From Stomorhina lunata (lineage: Eukaryota > Arthropoda > Insecta > Diptera > Rhiniidae), in NCBI GenBank assembly GCA_933228675.1, contig OW121742.1:106408940-106472939 (forward strand): a stretch of 64,000 bases of DNA, given 5' to 3'. The first letter of the stretch is position 1; every line of letters starts with the position of its first letter. Shown here in pieces: positions 11,561 to 22,096 of the stretch. Position numbers and translations under genes: made by a program. The notes under the pieces were generated by a model. That model was given only the letters and a program-made list of their open reading frames with translations. It ran no database searches and was not told the DNA's origin.

Positions 11561-12660
11561 CAAAAAGAAAATATTTCAATATGTTTTAAATGTTTAACTT
11601 TTAAATACAATTAAATATTGTTGTAGTAGTTTTTAAATAGTTGACAAATGTTAACAATCCTTTATGTGTTGGAAATCGATCGTTTTCAAATCGTTCGATT
11701 TCTTAGATATTTTTGCGATAATTTTCTGTTATTTAACCAAAAAAAAAATGGAATTTTGGGCTTTAATATCTTGTATATTATTTGGTTTGAATTTTTTGTG
11801 GAAATAGTGAAAATTATCTCAAAAATATATCTGAAGTCGATCGTTTTTGAAACGATCGATTTCCATAACATACCGGAATATTTAGTTAAAATGTACATTT
11901 CATAATTGTACTTTATATATATATATTTACATGCTACATACAAACTATATACATAAATATAGATCAATATATTTGTGACTTGATGCATTTCTGTTCTAAT
12001 TTTTACCTTAACTAAAGATATAAACATATATTTTTTGATATAAATTATACACAAGAAAATACACTTTAAACTTAAAATACCATATCCCCCATATCTGCAT
12101 ACACAAAAAATTATTAAACTAAAATTTTTTAAACAAATGATAAATGATTATTATGAAACAATAAAAAAAAACTCAATAATATTTGATATAACATTTCTTT
12201 TTTTTTTTTTAAATAAATATTTTGCATTACAATTTATAATAGCAAATAATTAAATAGTAAATATATATTTTTACAACAATTTATGTACTTTAATATGTAA
12301 AAGTAGAAAAAAAATATAATAAAAAAAATTTTAGAAAAATATTAAAAATTACTCTATTTATTGTTATTTTGTCAATAATGTTCTTAACAATTCCTTTATA
12401 ATATTTATTTCCACATCTAAACAAAAATGTTTGGTTTTACTTTCTAATTTTTTCAATTTAAATTTTCCAATTTAAATTTTAATGCTTTTTTAGGAGCCGC
12501 TATATTAACCTTTTTTAATAACGGCGTCAATAAATTTTGGCAACACTGAAGTTTGAACATAACGGAAACTGGCATTTGAAAAAGTGATGCCAAGTCTTGT
12601 TTGCCCAAGTAAATTATACAGTGTAACAGACAAAATCAGCCCCAACAATTCCAATCAAAA
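11561..12660. other. AT-rich intergenic stretch
   Basis: Very AT-rich DNA downstream of Indy. It holds a locally repeated motif in both orientations around 11675-11880, with ATCGATCGTTTTCAAATCG against CGATCGTTTTTGAAACGATC. The open frames on both strands at 11648-12054 come from low-complexity sequence and show no domain. No gene seen. Confidence 0.4.
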
Positions 12661-12661
12661 A

Positions 12662-13117
12662 CAAGTAAGAAAGCGCTATAGTCGGTACCGATTTCAACGA
12701 AATTTGGTACAGTGATTTAAGTTTATATAAGCAGTATCAGTTTTAAATTTCATGAAAAAATATTGATTTTTGTGGCCAAAATATCAATTCCGGGAAGTGG
12801 GACCTATGAGAGGTACCATAAATAATGGACCGATTTTGACCAATTTCAACAGCCATGGTCCCATTATCAAAAAAATTATATGTGCCAAATATCATCAAAT
12901 TATCTTTAGAATTGCAACCTGTAGTTTGATTACAAGGTTTACATGGGGGTCCAGCCAGCCAGACGGACGGACGGACATCGCTAAATCGACTCATAAAGTG
13001 ATTCTAAGTCTATTGGTATACTAAAAGGTGGGTCTAAGACAAATATTTCTATGCGTTACAAACATCAGCACAAACTTATAATACCCTTTTCACCTATGGT
13101 GGTGAAGGGTATAACAA
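12662..13117 (+). repeat. DINE-1/mini-me-like repeat, copy A
   Basis: It starts AACAAGTAAGAAAGCGC and ends GGTGAAGGGTATAACAAG. Inside is CCAGCCAGCCAGACGGACGG followed by ACATCGCTAAATCGACTC, the reverse of the GAGTCGATTTAGCGATGTCCG core. The core resembles GAGTCGATCTGGCCATGTCCG of Drosophila INE-1, and GTCY tracts beside it are the hallmark of mini-me/DINE-1 (Helentron-related) elements. Frames such as MWPKYQFREVG inside it are not genes. Confidence 0.65.
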
Positions 13118-14128
13118 GTAAGAAAGTGCCGGTCAATCCCGACCATACGATGATACCCTTCACCACTAAGGTCAAAGGTATTTTTGTTATCATACAAATA
13201 TTTTCTCAAAACTAATATATTTAAGCTGTTTCCGTCATTTGGACTTATATATATATTCTTATATATTCTCATTGTCTTTAGATTTACAAACATTTTAGTG
13301 GTTTTTGTCCCATTTAGTGCATTTTTATACCCTTCACCACCATAGGTGGAAAGGGTATTATAAGTTTGTGCTGATGTATGTAACGCATAGAAATATTTGT
13401 CTTAGACCCACCTTTTAGTATACCAATAGGCTTAGAATCACTTTCTGAGTCGATTTAGCGATGTCCGTCCGTCCGTCCGTCCGTCTGGCTGGCTGGACCC
13501 CCATGTAAACCTTGTAATCAAACTACAGGTCGCAATTCTAAAGATAATTTGACGAAATTTGGTAAAGATCATTTTTTTGATAATGGGACTATGGCTATTG
13601 AAATTGGTCAAAATCGGTCCATTATTTATGGTACCTCCCATAGGTCCCACTTCCCGGAATTGACATATTGGCCACAAGTATCAATATTTTTTCATGAAAT
13701 TTGAAACAAATACTGCTTATATAAACTTAAATTACTGTACCAAATTTTGTTGAAATCGGTTCACATTTGACCATAGCTCCCATACAAACTCTTCTTTAAA
13801 AACGCACTAAATGAGACAAAAAAATCACTAAAACGCTCGTAAATCTAAAAATATTGAAAATTTTAAGTTTATTTTTTGCACACATAATTTTTGTAACAAC
13901 TGTAATCAATTTGCCAAATTTCGAGATAATCGGTCCACATTTGACCCTAGCTCTCATATAAGTCCAAATGACGGAAACAGGTTAAATATATACGTTTTGA
14001 GAAAATGTTTGTATGATGGCAAAATTTAGCAAATATTTGTCTTTATACAGGAAAAATAACACCTTTGACCTTAGTGGTGAAGGGTATCGTATGGTCGGGA
14101 TTGACCGACTATAGCGCTTTCTTACTTG
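13118..14128 (-). repeat. DINE-1/mini-me-like repeat, inverted copy B with partial copy
   Basis: 13118-13320 repeats the family's other half (CCCTTCACCACTAAGGTCAA, GTTTCCGTCATTTGGACTTA). At 13327 a full copy starts in the opposite orientation and runs to GCGCTTTCTTACTTGTT at about 14128, with a (GTCC)n tract at 13464-13490. Copies A and B form a large imperfect inverted repeat. Confidence 0.65.
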
Positions 14129-14540
14129 TTAGAGAAGAATTTGTATGGGAGCTATGGTCAAGTATGAACCGATTTCAAAGAAATTTGGTACGGTGATTTT
14201 AGTTTACATAAGCAGTATTTATTTTAAATTTCATGAAAAAATATTGATTTTTGTGGCCAAAATATCAATTCCGGGAAGTGGGACCTGTGAGAGGTACCAT
14301 AAATAGTGAACCGATTTTGACGAATTTCAATAGTAGTCCCACTATCAAAAAAATTATCTGTGCCAAATTTCATCAAATTATCTTTAGAATTGCGATCTGT
14401 AGTTTGATTACATGGTTTACATGGGGGTCCAGCCAGACGGACGGACGGACTGACATCGCTAAATCGACTCAGAAAGTGATTCTAAGCCTATTGGTATACT
14501 AAAAGGTGATCTAAGACAAATATTTCTATGCGTTACATAC
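14129..14540 (+). repeat. DINE-1/mini-me-like repeat, copy C, left part (split by RTE insertion)
   Basis: Same family as 12662-13117. It is interrupted after ACATAC at 14535-14540 by the RTE-like LINE and resumes at 16337. Confidence 0.65.
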
Positions 14541-16336
14541 GCATACCAAGCAAGCCAAGCTGAGTCAGCTGCAAATAAAGGCGACATGAGGACCTTATAC
14601 AATATATCAAGGGCGTTGTGTGGCAAACCTACCTACACCAATAGTCCCATTCTGAGTAGTAGCGGTACACTTCTCTCAACCCCGGATGAACAATTAATAC
14701 GATGGATGGAACACTTCCAGTCAACATTAAACAATCCCATTGGATTAGAACCGCTGACGGAAGTGCAAAATGAAACCAACCATGACTGTTTATTCAGTGA
14801 AATTTCAGACAGCCCACCTACATTACAAGAAGTGAAGAATGCCATTAAAAGCCTTAAGCATAACAAGGCCCCGGGCAATGATAATATATCAGCGGAGATG
14901 CTTTTATGTGACGTTGAAGGATCGGCGAGACTGTGGCACCCATTTGTGCGTAAAATATGGGAAGAAGAAGCTCTACCAACCTCCTGGAATGAAGGTATAC
15001 TAGTCAAAATACCAAAAAAGGGTGACTCCAAAGACTGCAATAACTACAGGGGAATAACACTTCTTCCAATACCGAGCAAAATACTAAGTCGAGTAATTTT
15101 GAATAGAATGTCTGACGCAGTTTCTGAAACACTCCGCGAAAATCAGTTTGGGTTCCGAGAGAATAGATCTTGTGTTGATCTAATCAACACAGTAAGAATA
15201 GTATTGGAGCAATGTAATGAATTCCGCACCCCCATTTATCTAGCGTTTATCGACTTTATGAAGGCCTTCGACAGTGTCAACAGGTGCTATCTATGGAGAA
15301 TTTTAGAAAACCGTAACATGCCAACGAAAATTCTAAACTTAATTCGGGCAATGTACGTGGACTTTAAATGCCGGGTTCTACATAAAGGTAAATTGTCTAA
15401 TCCGTTCGAAGTTACTACTGGAGTAAGACAAGGATGTATATTATCACCTATACTTTTTATCCTTGTCATCGACAATATAATGCGCACGGCACTGAATGGT
15501 AGACGTGGTATCCAATGGACACCATTTAAGCAACTCGAGGACTTGGAATGCGCCGATGACGTATGTCTTCTAAGCCAAAGACCAGCTCACCTTCAAGAAA
15601 ACACTAGCGCAGCTGGGCAGCTGGGCTGGAAATCAATATCTCCAAGACAAAGATTATGCCTGGAGGCTATGGCGCAAACCCGTCGCCACACATCAATGTG
15701 GATAACGAGGGTATTGGTTGTGTAGGTACCTTTAATTATCTTGGTAGTTTGGTATCTACAAAAGGTGGCGCCGATGAGGATATTGAATCGCGTATTAATA
15801 AGGCAAAATCTGCATTCGGCATTCTCCGAACTATATGGAAATCTCGGCAAATATCAACAACAACTAAGTTACGAATATATAACTCGAATGTCAAGTCCAT
15901 CTTGTATTACGGCTGCGAAACTTGGAAACGCACAAATGCCATCGATAAGCGCCTGCAAACCTTTGCAAACAAATGCTTGCGGCAAATCCTTAATATATGG
16001 TGGCCAAATCGAATAAGAAATGAAGATCTACTAAACGCTACAAACCAAATCCCTTCTTCTATAGAGGTATGTCAACGGAAATGGCGATGGATAGGCCACA
16101 CACTTCGAAGGCCAAATACCAACATTGCTCGACAAGCGCTTCGTTGGAATCCACAAGGAAGCGGCCGTCGTGTTGGTGCACCTGCTAGAACGTGGAGAAG
16201 GTCAATTGATGCGGAGTTACAAGCAGCAAACTATTCATGGAATGATGTATGCCTAACATCTCGCAATAGAGTTCGATATAAAAGGATGGTTGAGGCCCTA
16301 TGCTCCACTAGGAGTCAAGGATAACAGAAGAAGAAG
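14541..16336 (+). mobile_element. RTE-like LINE, 5'-truncated, with target-site duplication
   Basis: A 1796-bp insertion flanked by ACATAC (14535-14540 and 16337-16342). It begins between the endonuclease and RT domains and ends GATAACAGAAGAAGAAG. The 3' end (near 16285-16336) recurs, inverted, as a 63-bp insertion at 57788-57850. Confidence 0.85.
14586..16324 (+). pseudogene. RTE-like reverse transcriptase, frameshifted
   Basis: RT motifs are in order in the frame 14586-15725: KSLKHNKAPGNDNISAEML, LVKIPKKGDSKDCNNYRGIT, LRENQFGFRENRSCVDLI, AFIDFMKAFDSVNR, TTGVRQGCILSPILFILVID and the catalytic box ECADDVCLLSQ (both Asp kept). The C-terminal domain continues in another frame at 15656-16324 with NYLGSLVSTKGGADEDIESR, ILYYGCETWK, RWIGHTLRRPN and the stop after STRSQG. 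The frame changes between about 15600 and 15655, so the copy is broken although well preserved. The NYRGIT and WIGHTLRR styles point to the RTE clade; clade assignment is by eye. Confidence 0.82.
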
Positions 16337-16496
16337 ACATACATCAACACAAACTTATAACACCCTTTCCACCTATGGTGGTGAAGGGTATAACAAGTAA
16401 ATAAAGCTATAGTCGGCCAAGACCGACTACATGACACCCTTCACTGCTAAGGTCATATATAGACCAAAATTTAACAAGTTTTTCTTAAGTATAATA
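16337..16496 (+). repeat. DINE-like repeat copy C, right part, and a further fragment
   Basis: Copy C resumes at ACATACATCAACACAAAC and ends GAAGGGTATAACAAGTAA. It is followed directly by the start of another diverged family copy (GCTATAGTCGGCCAAGACCG) that stops at about 16490, where the MITE cluster begins. Confidence 0.6.
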
Positions 16497-17867
16497 CCCT
16501 GTTCCACGATTTCGAAAGAAAATCTACTCGAAAGAAAGTGAGTAACTCGAATTCGAATTAATTTTGGTTTCACTATTTCGAAGCCTTTCGTTCGTTTCTA
16601 TTCGAAAGCAAAATATCAAGTGACTCATTTTGACATTTCGCATTGCTGGTAACTTGTTCGAAATAGTGAAACAGAAATTTGTATGAAAATACTTACGTTT
16701 TCTTTCGACTTGTTTTTCGATTTATCTTTCGCATAAAATAAAGTTAGTGAAACGAAAAACAAATTTCTTTCGTATAGAATAAGAAAGAAAGCATTCTTTC
16801 GAGATCGTGGAACAGGCTATAAGAGTCATACATACATATACTATTAGCCTGTTTCACGATTTCGAAAGCAAATCTACTCGAAAGAAAGTGAGTAACTCGA
16901 ATTCGAATTAATTTTGGTTTCACTATTTCGAAGCCTTTCGTTCGTTTCTATTCGAAAGCAAAATATCAAGTGACTCATTTACACATTTCGCATTGCTGAT
17001 AACTTGTTCGAAATAGTGAAACAGAAATTTGTATGAAAATACTTACGTTTTCTTTCGACTTGTTTTTCGATTTATCTTTCGCATAAAATAAAGTTAGTGA
17101 AACGAAAAACAAATTTCTTTCGTATAGAATAAGAAAGAAAGCATTCTTTCGAGATCGTGGAACAGGCTATAAGAGTCATACATACATATACTATTAGCCT
17201 GTTTCACGATTTCGAAAGCAAATCTGCTCGAAAGAAAGTGGGTAACTCGAATTCGAATTAATTTTGGTTTCACTATTTCGAAGCCTTTCGTTCGTTTCTA
17301 TTCGAAACAAAATATCAAGTGACTCATTTTGACATTTCGCATTGCTGGTAACTTGTTTGAAATAGTGAAACAGAAATTTGTATGAAAATACTTACGTTTT
17401 CTTTCGACTTGTTTTTCGATTTATCTTTCGCATAAAATAAAGTTAGTGAAACGAAAAACAAATTTCTTTCGTATAGAATAAGAAAGAAAGCACTCTTTCG
17501 AGATCGTGGAACAGGCTGTATGTTTTATTTTTTCAAAATGTTCATGGCCTGTTCCACGATCTCGAACGAATGTTTTCTTTCTTATCCTATACGAAAGAAA
17601 TTTGTTTTTCGTTTCACTAACTTTATTTTATGCGAAAGATAAATCGAAAAACAAGTCGAAAGAAAACGTAAGTATTTTCATACAAATTTCTGTTTCACTA
17701 TTTCGAACAAGTTACCAGCAATGCGAAATGTCAAAATGAGTCACTTGATATTTTGCTTTCGAATAGAAACGAACGAAAGGCTTCGAAATAGTGAAACCAA
17801 AATTAATTCGAATTCGAGTTACTCACTTTCTTTCGAGTAGATTTTCTTTCGAAATCGTGAAACAGGC
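16497..17867. mobile_element. Cluster of four 320-321-bp TIR elements, three direct and one inverted
   Basis: Units lie at 16497-16817, 16847-17167, 17197-17516 and 17547-17867. Each starts (G)CCTGTTCCACGATTTCGAAA or close to it and ends with its complement (TCGTGGAACAGGC), mostly beside TA. The first three have an exact 350-bp period including the spacer ATAAGAGTCATACATACATA onward. The fourth is reversed after a different 30-bp spacer. No coding capacity; the interior is rich in TTCGAAA palindromes. It is best read as a MITE that was tandemly duplicated together with its flank. Confidence 0.8.
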
Positions 17868-18612
17868 TATCAGATTACAGTAGATTAATGTCATTTTCGG
17901 CTGAGGGCCAGATATGGAAGCTAGAATCAATTGTTGATCGATTGCTACCAAATTTCGGTTATTGGTTTATTTTTACAAAATATTTAGCTATGCAAAGTTT
18001 TAGCAATAAAATGCATTTACCTTTAGATTTATAAGCTTTTTTGTTGCTTTTATGGATATTTAAACGACTTTTGAGAATGTGTCTTGTATGGAAGGTATGA
18101 TCAAATATGGGCCGATTCCTACAAAATTAGATACACTAATTAAGGTTACAATAAGCAATATTTACGCTGAATATTATGAAAATAAAACTACATTAGTGGC
18201 AAGGGCCAAAAACTTTATTCCAGGAAGAAATCCCTATGGGGGGGGGGGGGGTTACCCGAAATAGAAATCCGATTTATATTGTGATATTGATATAGAGGTT
18301 ACATGGATATCCAGTCAGCCAACCATCCAGCCTTACATCGTTAAAACAACTCAGGGAGTGATTCTGAGGCCATACATATGAAATTCGAGCTAACTTTTCA
18401 ATACATTTTGGCAGTTCCGTTTACTTAATGTCTACTTTCATTTTCCACTGGAATTGTTGAGGCTGACGGCGATGGCTCAAAACTTGCTGCCACAGTGTTA
18501 TAACAACGAGCATTTTTAGTCGTTATTTGTTTTCATATTCCAAAAATATAATAAAGTATAGTAGAATATTTCCAATGAGCTCCTTTATTTACTTACTTAA
18601 ATGGCCCATATT
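17868..18612. repeat. Old DINE-like remnant with G run
   Basis: Between about 18060 and 18390 a diverged copy of the DINE-like family can be followed (GTCAGCCAACCATCCAGCC, CATCGTTAAAACAACTCAGG). A run of about 14 G lies at 18239-18252. At 18585-18600 TTTATTTACTTACTTAAATG resembles the 3' tail of a LINE read backwards. No gene. Confidence 0.4.
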
Positions 18613-18614
18613 TA

Positions 18615-19910
18615 ATGGGTGTTTTTTTTAGAGGTATAGAACTTCGAATTGAAATAAAACACAAGAAAATCGTTTTAATGTCCATCAATTTGGCTTTATT
18701 GGAAGTATAATTTTATGCCATTAATGTTTAAATATGATTTCGGGCATGTGGCCGCCGCGGCTGGCTCGAATAAAGCCAATTCTACAGGTTCAATTTTCAA
18801 CTACTTTTTCGAGCATATGGGGCCGTATGTTGGCAATAACGCCACGAATGTTGGCTTCCAACGTTTCTGGTTTGTTGGCGTAGACGAGGGACTTCACATA
18901 TCCCCAAAGAAAATAATCCAGTGGTGTCAAATCGCACGATCTTGGTGGCCAATTGGCAGGTCCATTCCGCGAAATTATGCGCTCATCTAATGTTTCCTTC
19001 AATAAATCAATTGTGACGTGCGCTGTGTGGCATGTAGCGCCGTCTTGTTGGAACCACAACTCATCCACATTCATGCCATCCAATTGGGGAACAAAATAGT
19101 CGGTTATCATGGCTCTATACCGGTCTCCATTTATGGTAACTGACTCTCCAGCATTATTTCGGAAGAAGTATGGCCCAATGACTCCACCAGCCCATAGAGC
19201 ACACCAAACAGTCAGTTTTTGTGGATGTAATGGCGTCTCAAGGGTCTCATGTGGATTCTCTTCACTCCAAATGCGGCAATTTTGCTTGTTGACGTAGCCA
19301 TTCAACCAAAAATGAGCCTCATCACTGAACAAAATTTTGCGATGAAAATCAGCATCGAGATCAATCTCATTTTCGGCCCATACACCAAAATCACGACGCA
19401 TTGCATGGTCTCGCGGCTTTAATTCTTGCACAAGCTGGATCTTGTAAGGTCGCAAGCCAAGATCTTTGCGCAAAATCTTCCATAAAGTTGATGGACAAAG
19501 CTCCAATTGCTGTGCACGGTGGCGAATCGATTCATTCGGGTCCTCTTCAACACTTTGCTCTACAGCGGCAATTGTTTCTTCGGTGCGCACTGTTCGACGT
19601 CGCTGCGGATGCGTATTATCACATAGAGTAAACGTAGTGCGAAAACGATCCATGGTTAACCGAATTAATTGCTCTGATGGACGATTATGTCGACCATAAA
19701 ATGGACGGAGCTTGCGGTAAATTTCGCGAACTGAACCATTATTTTCGAAATAAATTTGCACGATTTGCAAGCGTTGTTCTTTTGTCAACCTGTTCATGAT
19801 GAAATGGCAAACCAAACTAAATATTAATCACTTGACAGCTGACAAAATGGCCGCCAGTTAAAAAAGTGATGCCAACTTAAAGTTCTATACCTCAATAAAA
19901 AACACCCGAT
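18615..19910 (-). mobile_element. DD41D (rosa/VISITOR-like) element, copy 2
   Basis: A 1296-bp element between TA dinucleotides (18613-18614 and 19911-19912), with the same ends and orientation as copy 1 at 499-1802 and close to identical by eye. It carries an internal 9-bp deletion (residues GDL of [12 protein letters not shown] are missing). It sits next to the minus-strand LINE remnant that begins at 19913. Confidence 0.92.
18721..19797 (-). pseudogene. DD41D transposase, copy 2, with premature stop
   Basis: The frame starts [10 protein letters not shown] as in copy 1 and keeps [18 protein letters not shown] and [14 protein letters not shown], so all three catalytic Asp and the Asp of RSCDL are present. 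A TGG to TGA change turns the Trp of VVENWTCR into a stop at 18790-18792, removing about the last 22 residues (ending PEIIFKH in copy 1). A three-residue deletion lies just upstream. About ten amino-acid differences separate it from copy 1. Probably inactive, although the loss is C-terminal to the catalytic core. Confidence 0.85.
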
Positions 19911-21153
19911 ACAACATATTAAGGTCAAAGATAGAGCATATTTTAAAATTCCATGTGCTTCGATCTTGAGCGCATATTTTGCAATTTCGTAGGCAAAGCT
20001 TTTATAGCATCTGTTGGCAAGCATGATTCTACGTTGGATTTCGAAACTTATGTCGTTATTTATGTTAACGGCGGTACCAAGGTAAACGAATTATTTTACA
20101 ACCTCGAAGCTATAGTTCTCAACGATCACATGTGGTCCAATTCTTGTGGACTGTCTGCTTGTAGAAACCAGCAGTTTTGTTTTTGATTCATTGCAGCATC
20201 ACGCAGGATTTTCTCTAACACAGCATGGAAGAGATCTCATGATAAACTATCGCCTTGCCAGAATCCCCGTTTAGTAACAAAGGAATCCGATAGGTTCTTA
20301 CCTATTTAATCTTCTGAGGGTTTTTTAGTTAATGTCATCCTGCATAACCTTATTAGTTTCATAAGGAAGCCATGCTTTAAATTACCTCATTCGTAACTGG
20401 CTGTCAAAAGCAGCTTTGTAGTCAACGAGGAGGTGATAAGTGTCTATTTGTTTCTCTTGTATTTTCTCCAGGATTTGACGTAGCCTGAAGATCAGGTCAG
20501 TGTTAGGTTACCCTCATCTAAAGCCACATTCGTAGGTCCCAATTATTTCATTTACTTTGGGCTTTAGCCTTTTGCACGATATGGTCGTTAGAAATTGAAA
20601 GGAGGCTTATACCTCTATAATTTTTTTTTTTTGTACATTGCACAAAGAACAATTAGATTCCAATCATCGGGCATATGTTCTTCTAACCATATGGTTTTTA
20701 TAAGCTGGGACATACATCTTATCAACTCATCACCTGCGGCCTTGGAAAGTTCTGCTGGCAAACCACCGGCACCCGCAGTTTTGTTATTTTTCAGTCGATT
20801 TACTGCAATTCAAACCTCATTTTGGTTGGGTGGTGGACATATAACGCCATCATAATTTATTTGTTCGGACGTGTCATCTTGGTCGCTTACATTTGATACC
20901 AGCAATTTGCAAAAGTGCTCCTTCCATAATTTCAGTGCGCTTTCTGTATCTGTCACTAGATTTCCTCAGTCGTCCTTACAGGAGAAGATACAATTGCCAA
21001 AATCATCTGTTTGGTGTTTAACTTTTTTGGTAGAATTTACGCACTTTGTTTCGACTCTTATACATCTCTATTTCTTTAAACAGTCGTCTCTGCATTTCTT
21101 GTGTCTTATAAATAGGACTTTTTCTTCATTAATTGCAAAGTTGCCCTGTAGGC

Positions 21154-21837
21154 TTCATTTTTCTCAGCAGTGGCATAGCGTCACTATTCGTCATACCAAG
21201 AGTTTTTAGGGGGAGAGTTTTGAAACCCTAGTACAGATTTTGCAGCTGCTTTCATGGAATTGGCAATGTTTTGCCATTGCGTGCAGATATCGCGTCACTA
21301 TTCGTCATACCAAGAGTTCTTAGGGGGAGAGTTTTGAAACCCTAGTACAGATTTTGCAGCTGCTTTTATGGAATTGACAATGTTTTGCCATTGCGTGCAG
21401 ATATCGTTTGAATCAGAACCGTTTTCTATGAGCAATTGATCTGAAATCGGTAGCAATTTGATAAGATTTGAGCTTTGTGACGTCAAACTTTCTTCTTCAT
21501 TTTTCTCAGCAGTGGCATAGCGTCACTATTCGTCATACCAAGAGTTTTTAGGGGGAGAGTTTTGAAACCCTAGTACAGATTTTGCAGCTGCTTTCATGGA
21601 ATTGGCAATGTTTTGCCATTGCGTGCAGATATCGCGTCACTATTCGTCATACCAAGAGTTCTTAGGGGGAGAGTTTTGAAACCCTAGTACAGATTTTGCA
21701 GCTGCTTTCATGGAATTGACAATTTTTTGCCATTGCGTGCAGATATCGTTTGAATCAGAACCGTTTTCTATGAGCAATTGATCTGAAATCGGTAGCAATT
21801 TGATAAGATTTGAGCTTTGTGACGTCAAACTTTCTTT
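21154..21837. repeat. Nested tandem duplication (114 bp inside 342 bp)
   Basis: The motif GCGTCACTATTCGTCATACC starts at 21178, 21292, 21520 and 21634: spacing 114, 228, 114, so the whole block repeats at 342 bp. Copies are nearly identical (a few substitutions, such as AAGAGTTTTTAGG against AAGAGTTCTTAGG). It duplicates the EN-RT linker of the minus-strand LINE. Confidence 0.88.
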
Positions 21838-22096
21838 GCGCTTCCGTCTGTTCCTCGACACACTCAGACGTGTTCTCACCTTGGCTGCAACAAGGAAATG
21901 ACCGGAGTCCATATTAGCTTCTCGAATTGAGCGCACTACCAATTAACTTGAAGAGTGTCTTCCGCCAACTTCAACATGATCAATTTGTTTTTTTGTTTTT
22001 TGGTCAGCCCATGTCGCTTTATGGATTTTAGGATGTTGGAAAATGGTGCTGCTCACTGCCATAATGTGCGCCGCCTCAAAGGGGATCAACCTCATA

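Noticed and set aside
11648..12054. Overlapping open frames on both strands (85 and 122 residues)
   Set aside because: Composition is Ile/Tyr/Lys-rich from AT-rich DNA, with no domain and no coding context.
12743..14502. Several frames of 79-84 residues with MWPKYQFREVG and GPILTNFNSHG
   Set aside because: The same sequence is found in every copy of a non-coding DINE-like repeat on both strands; conservation is of DNA, not protein.
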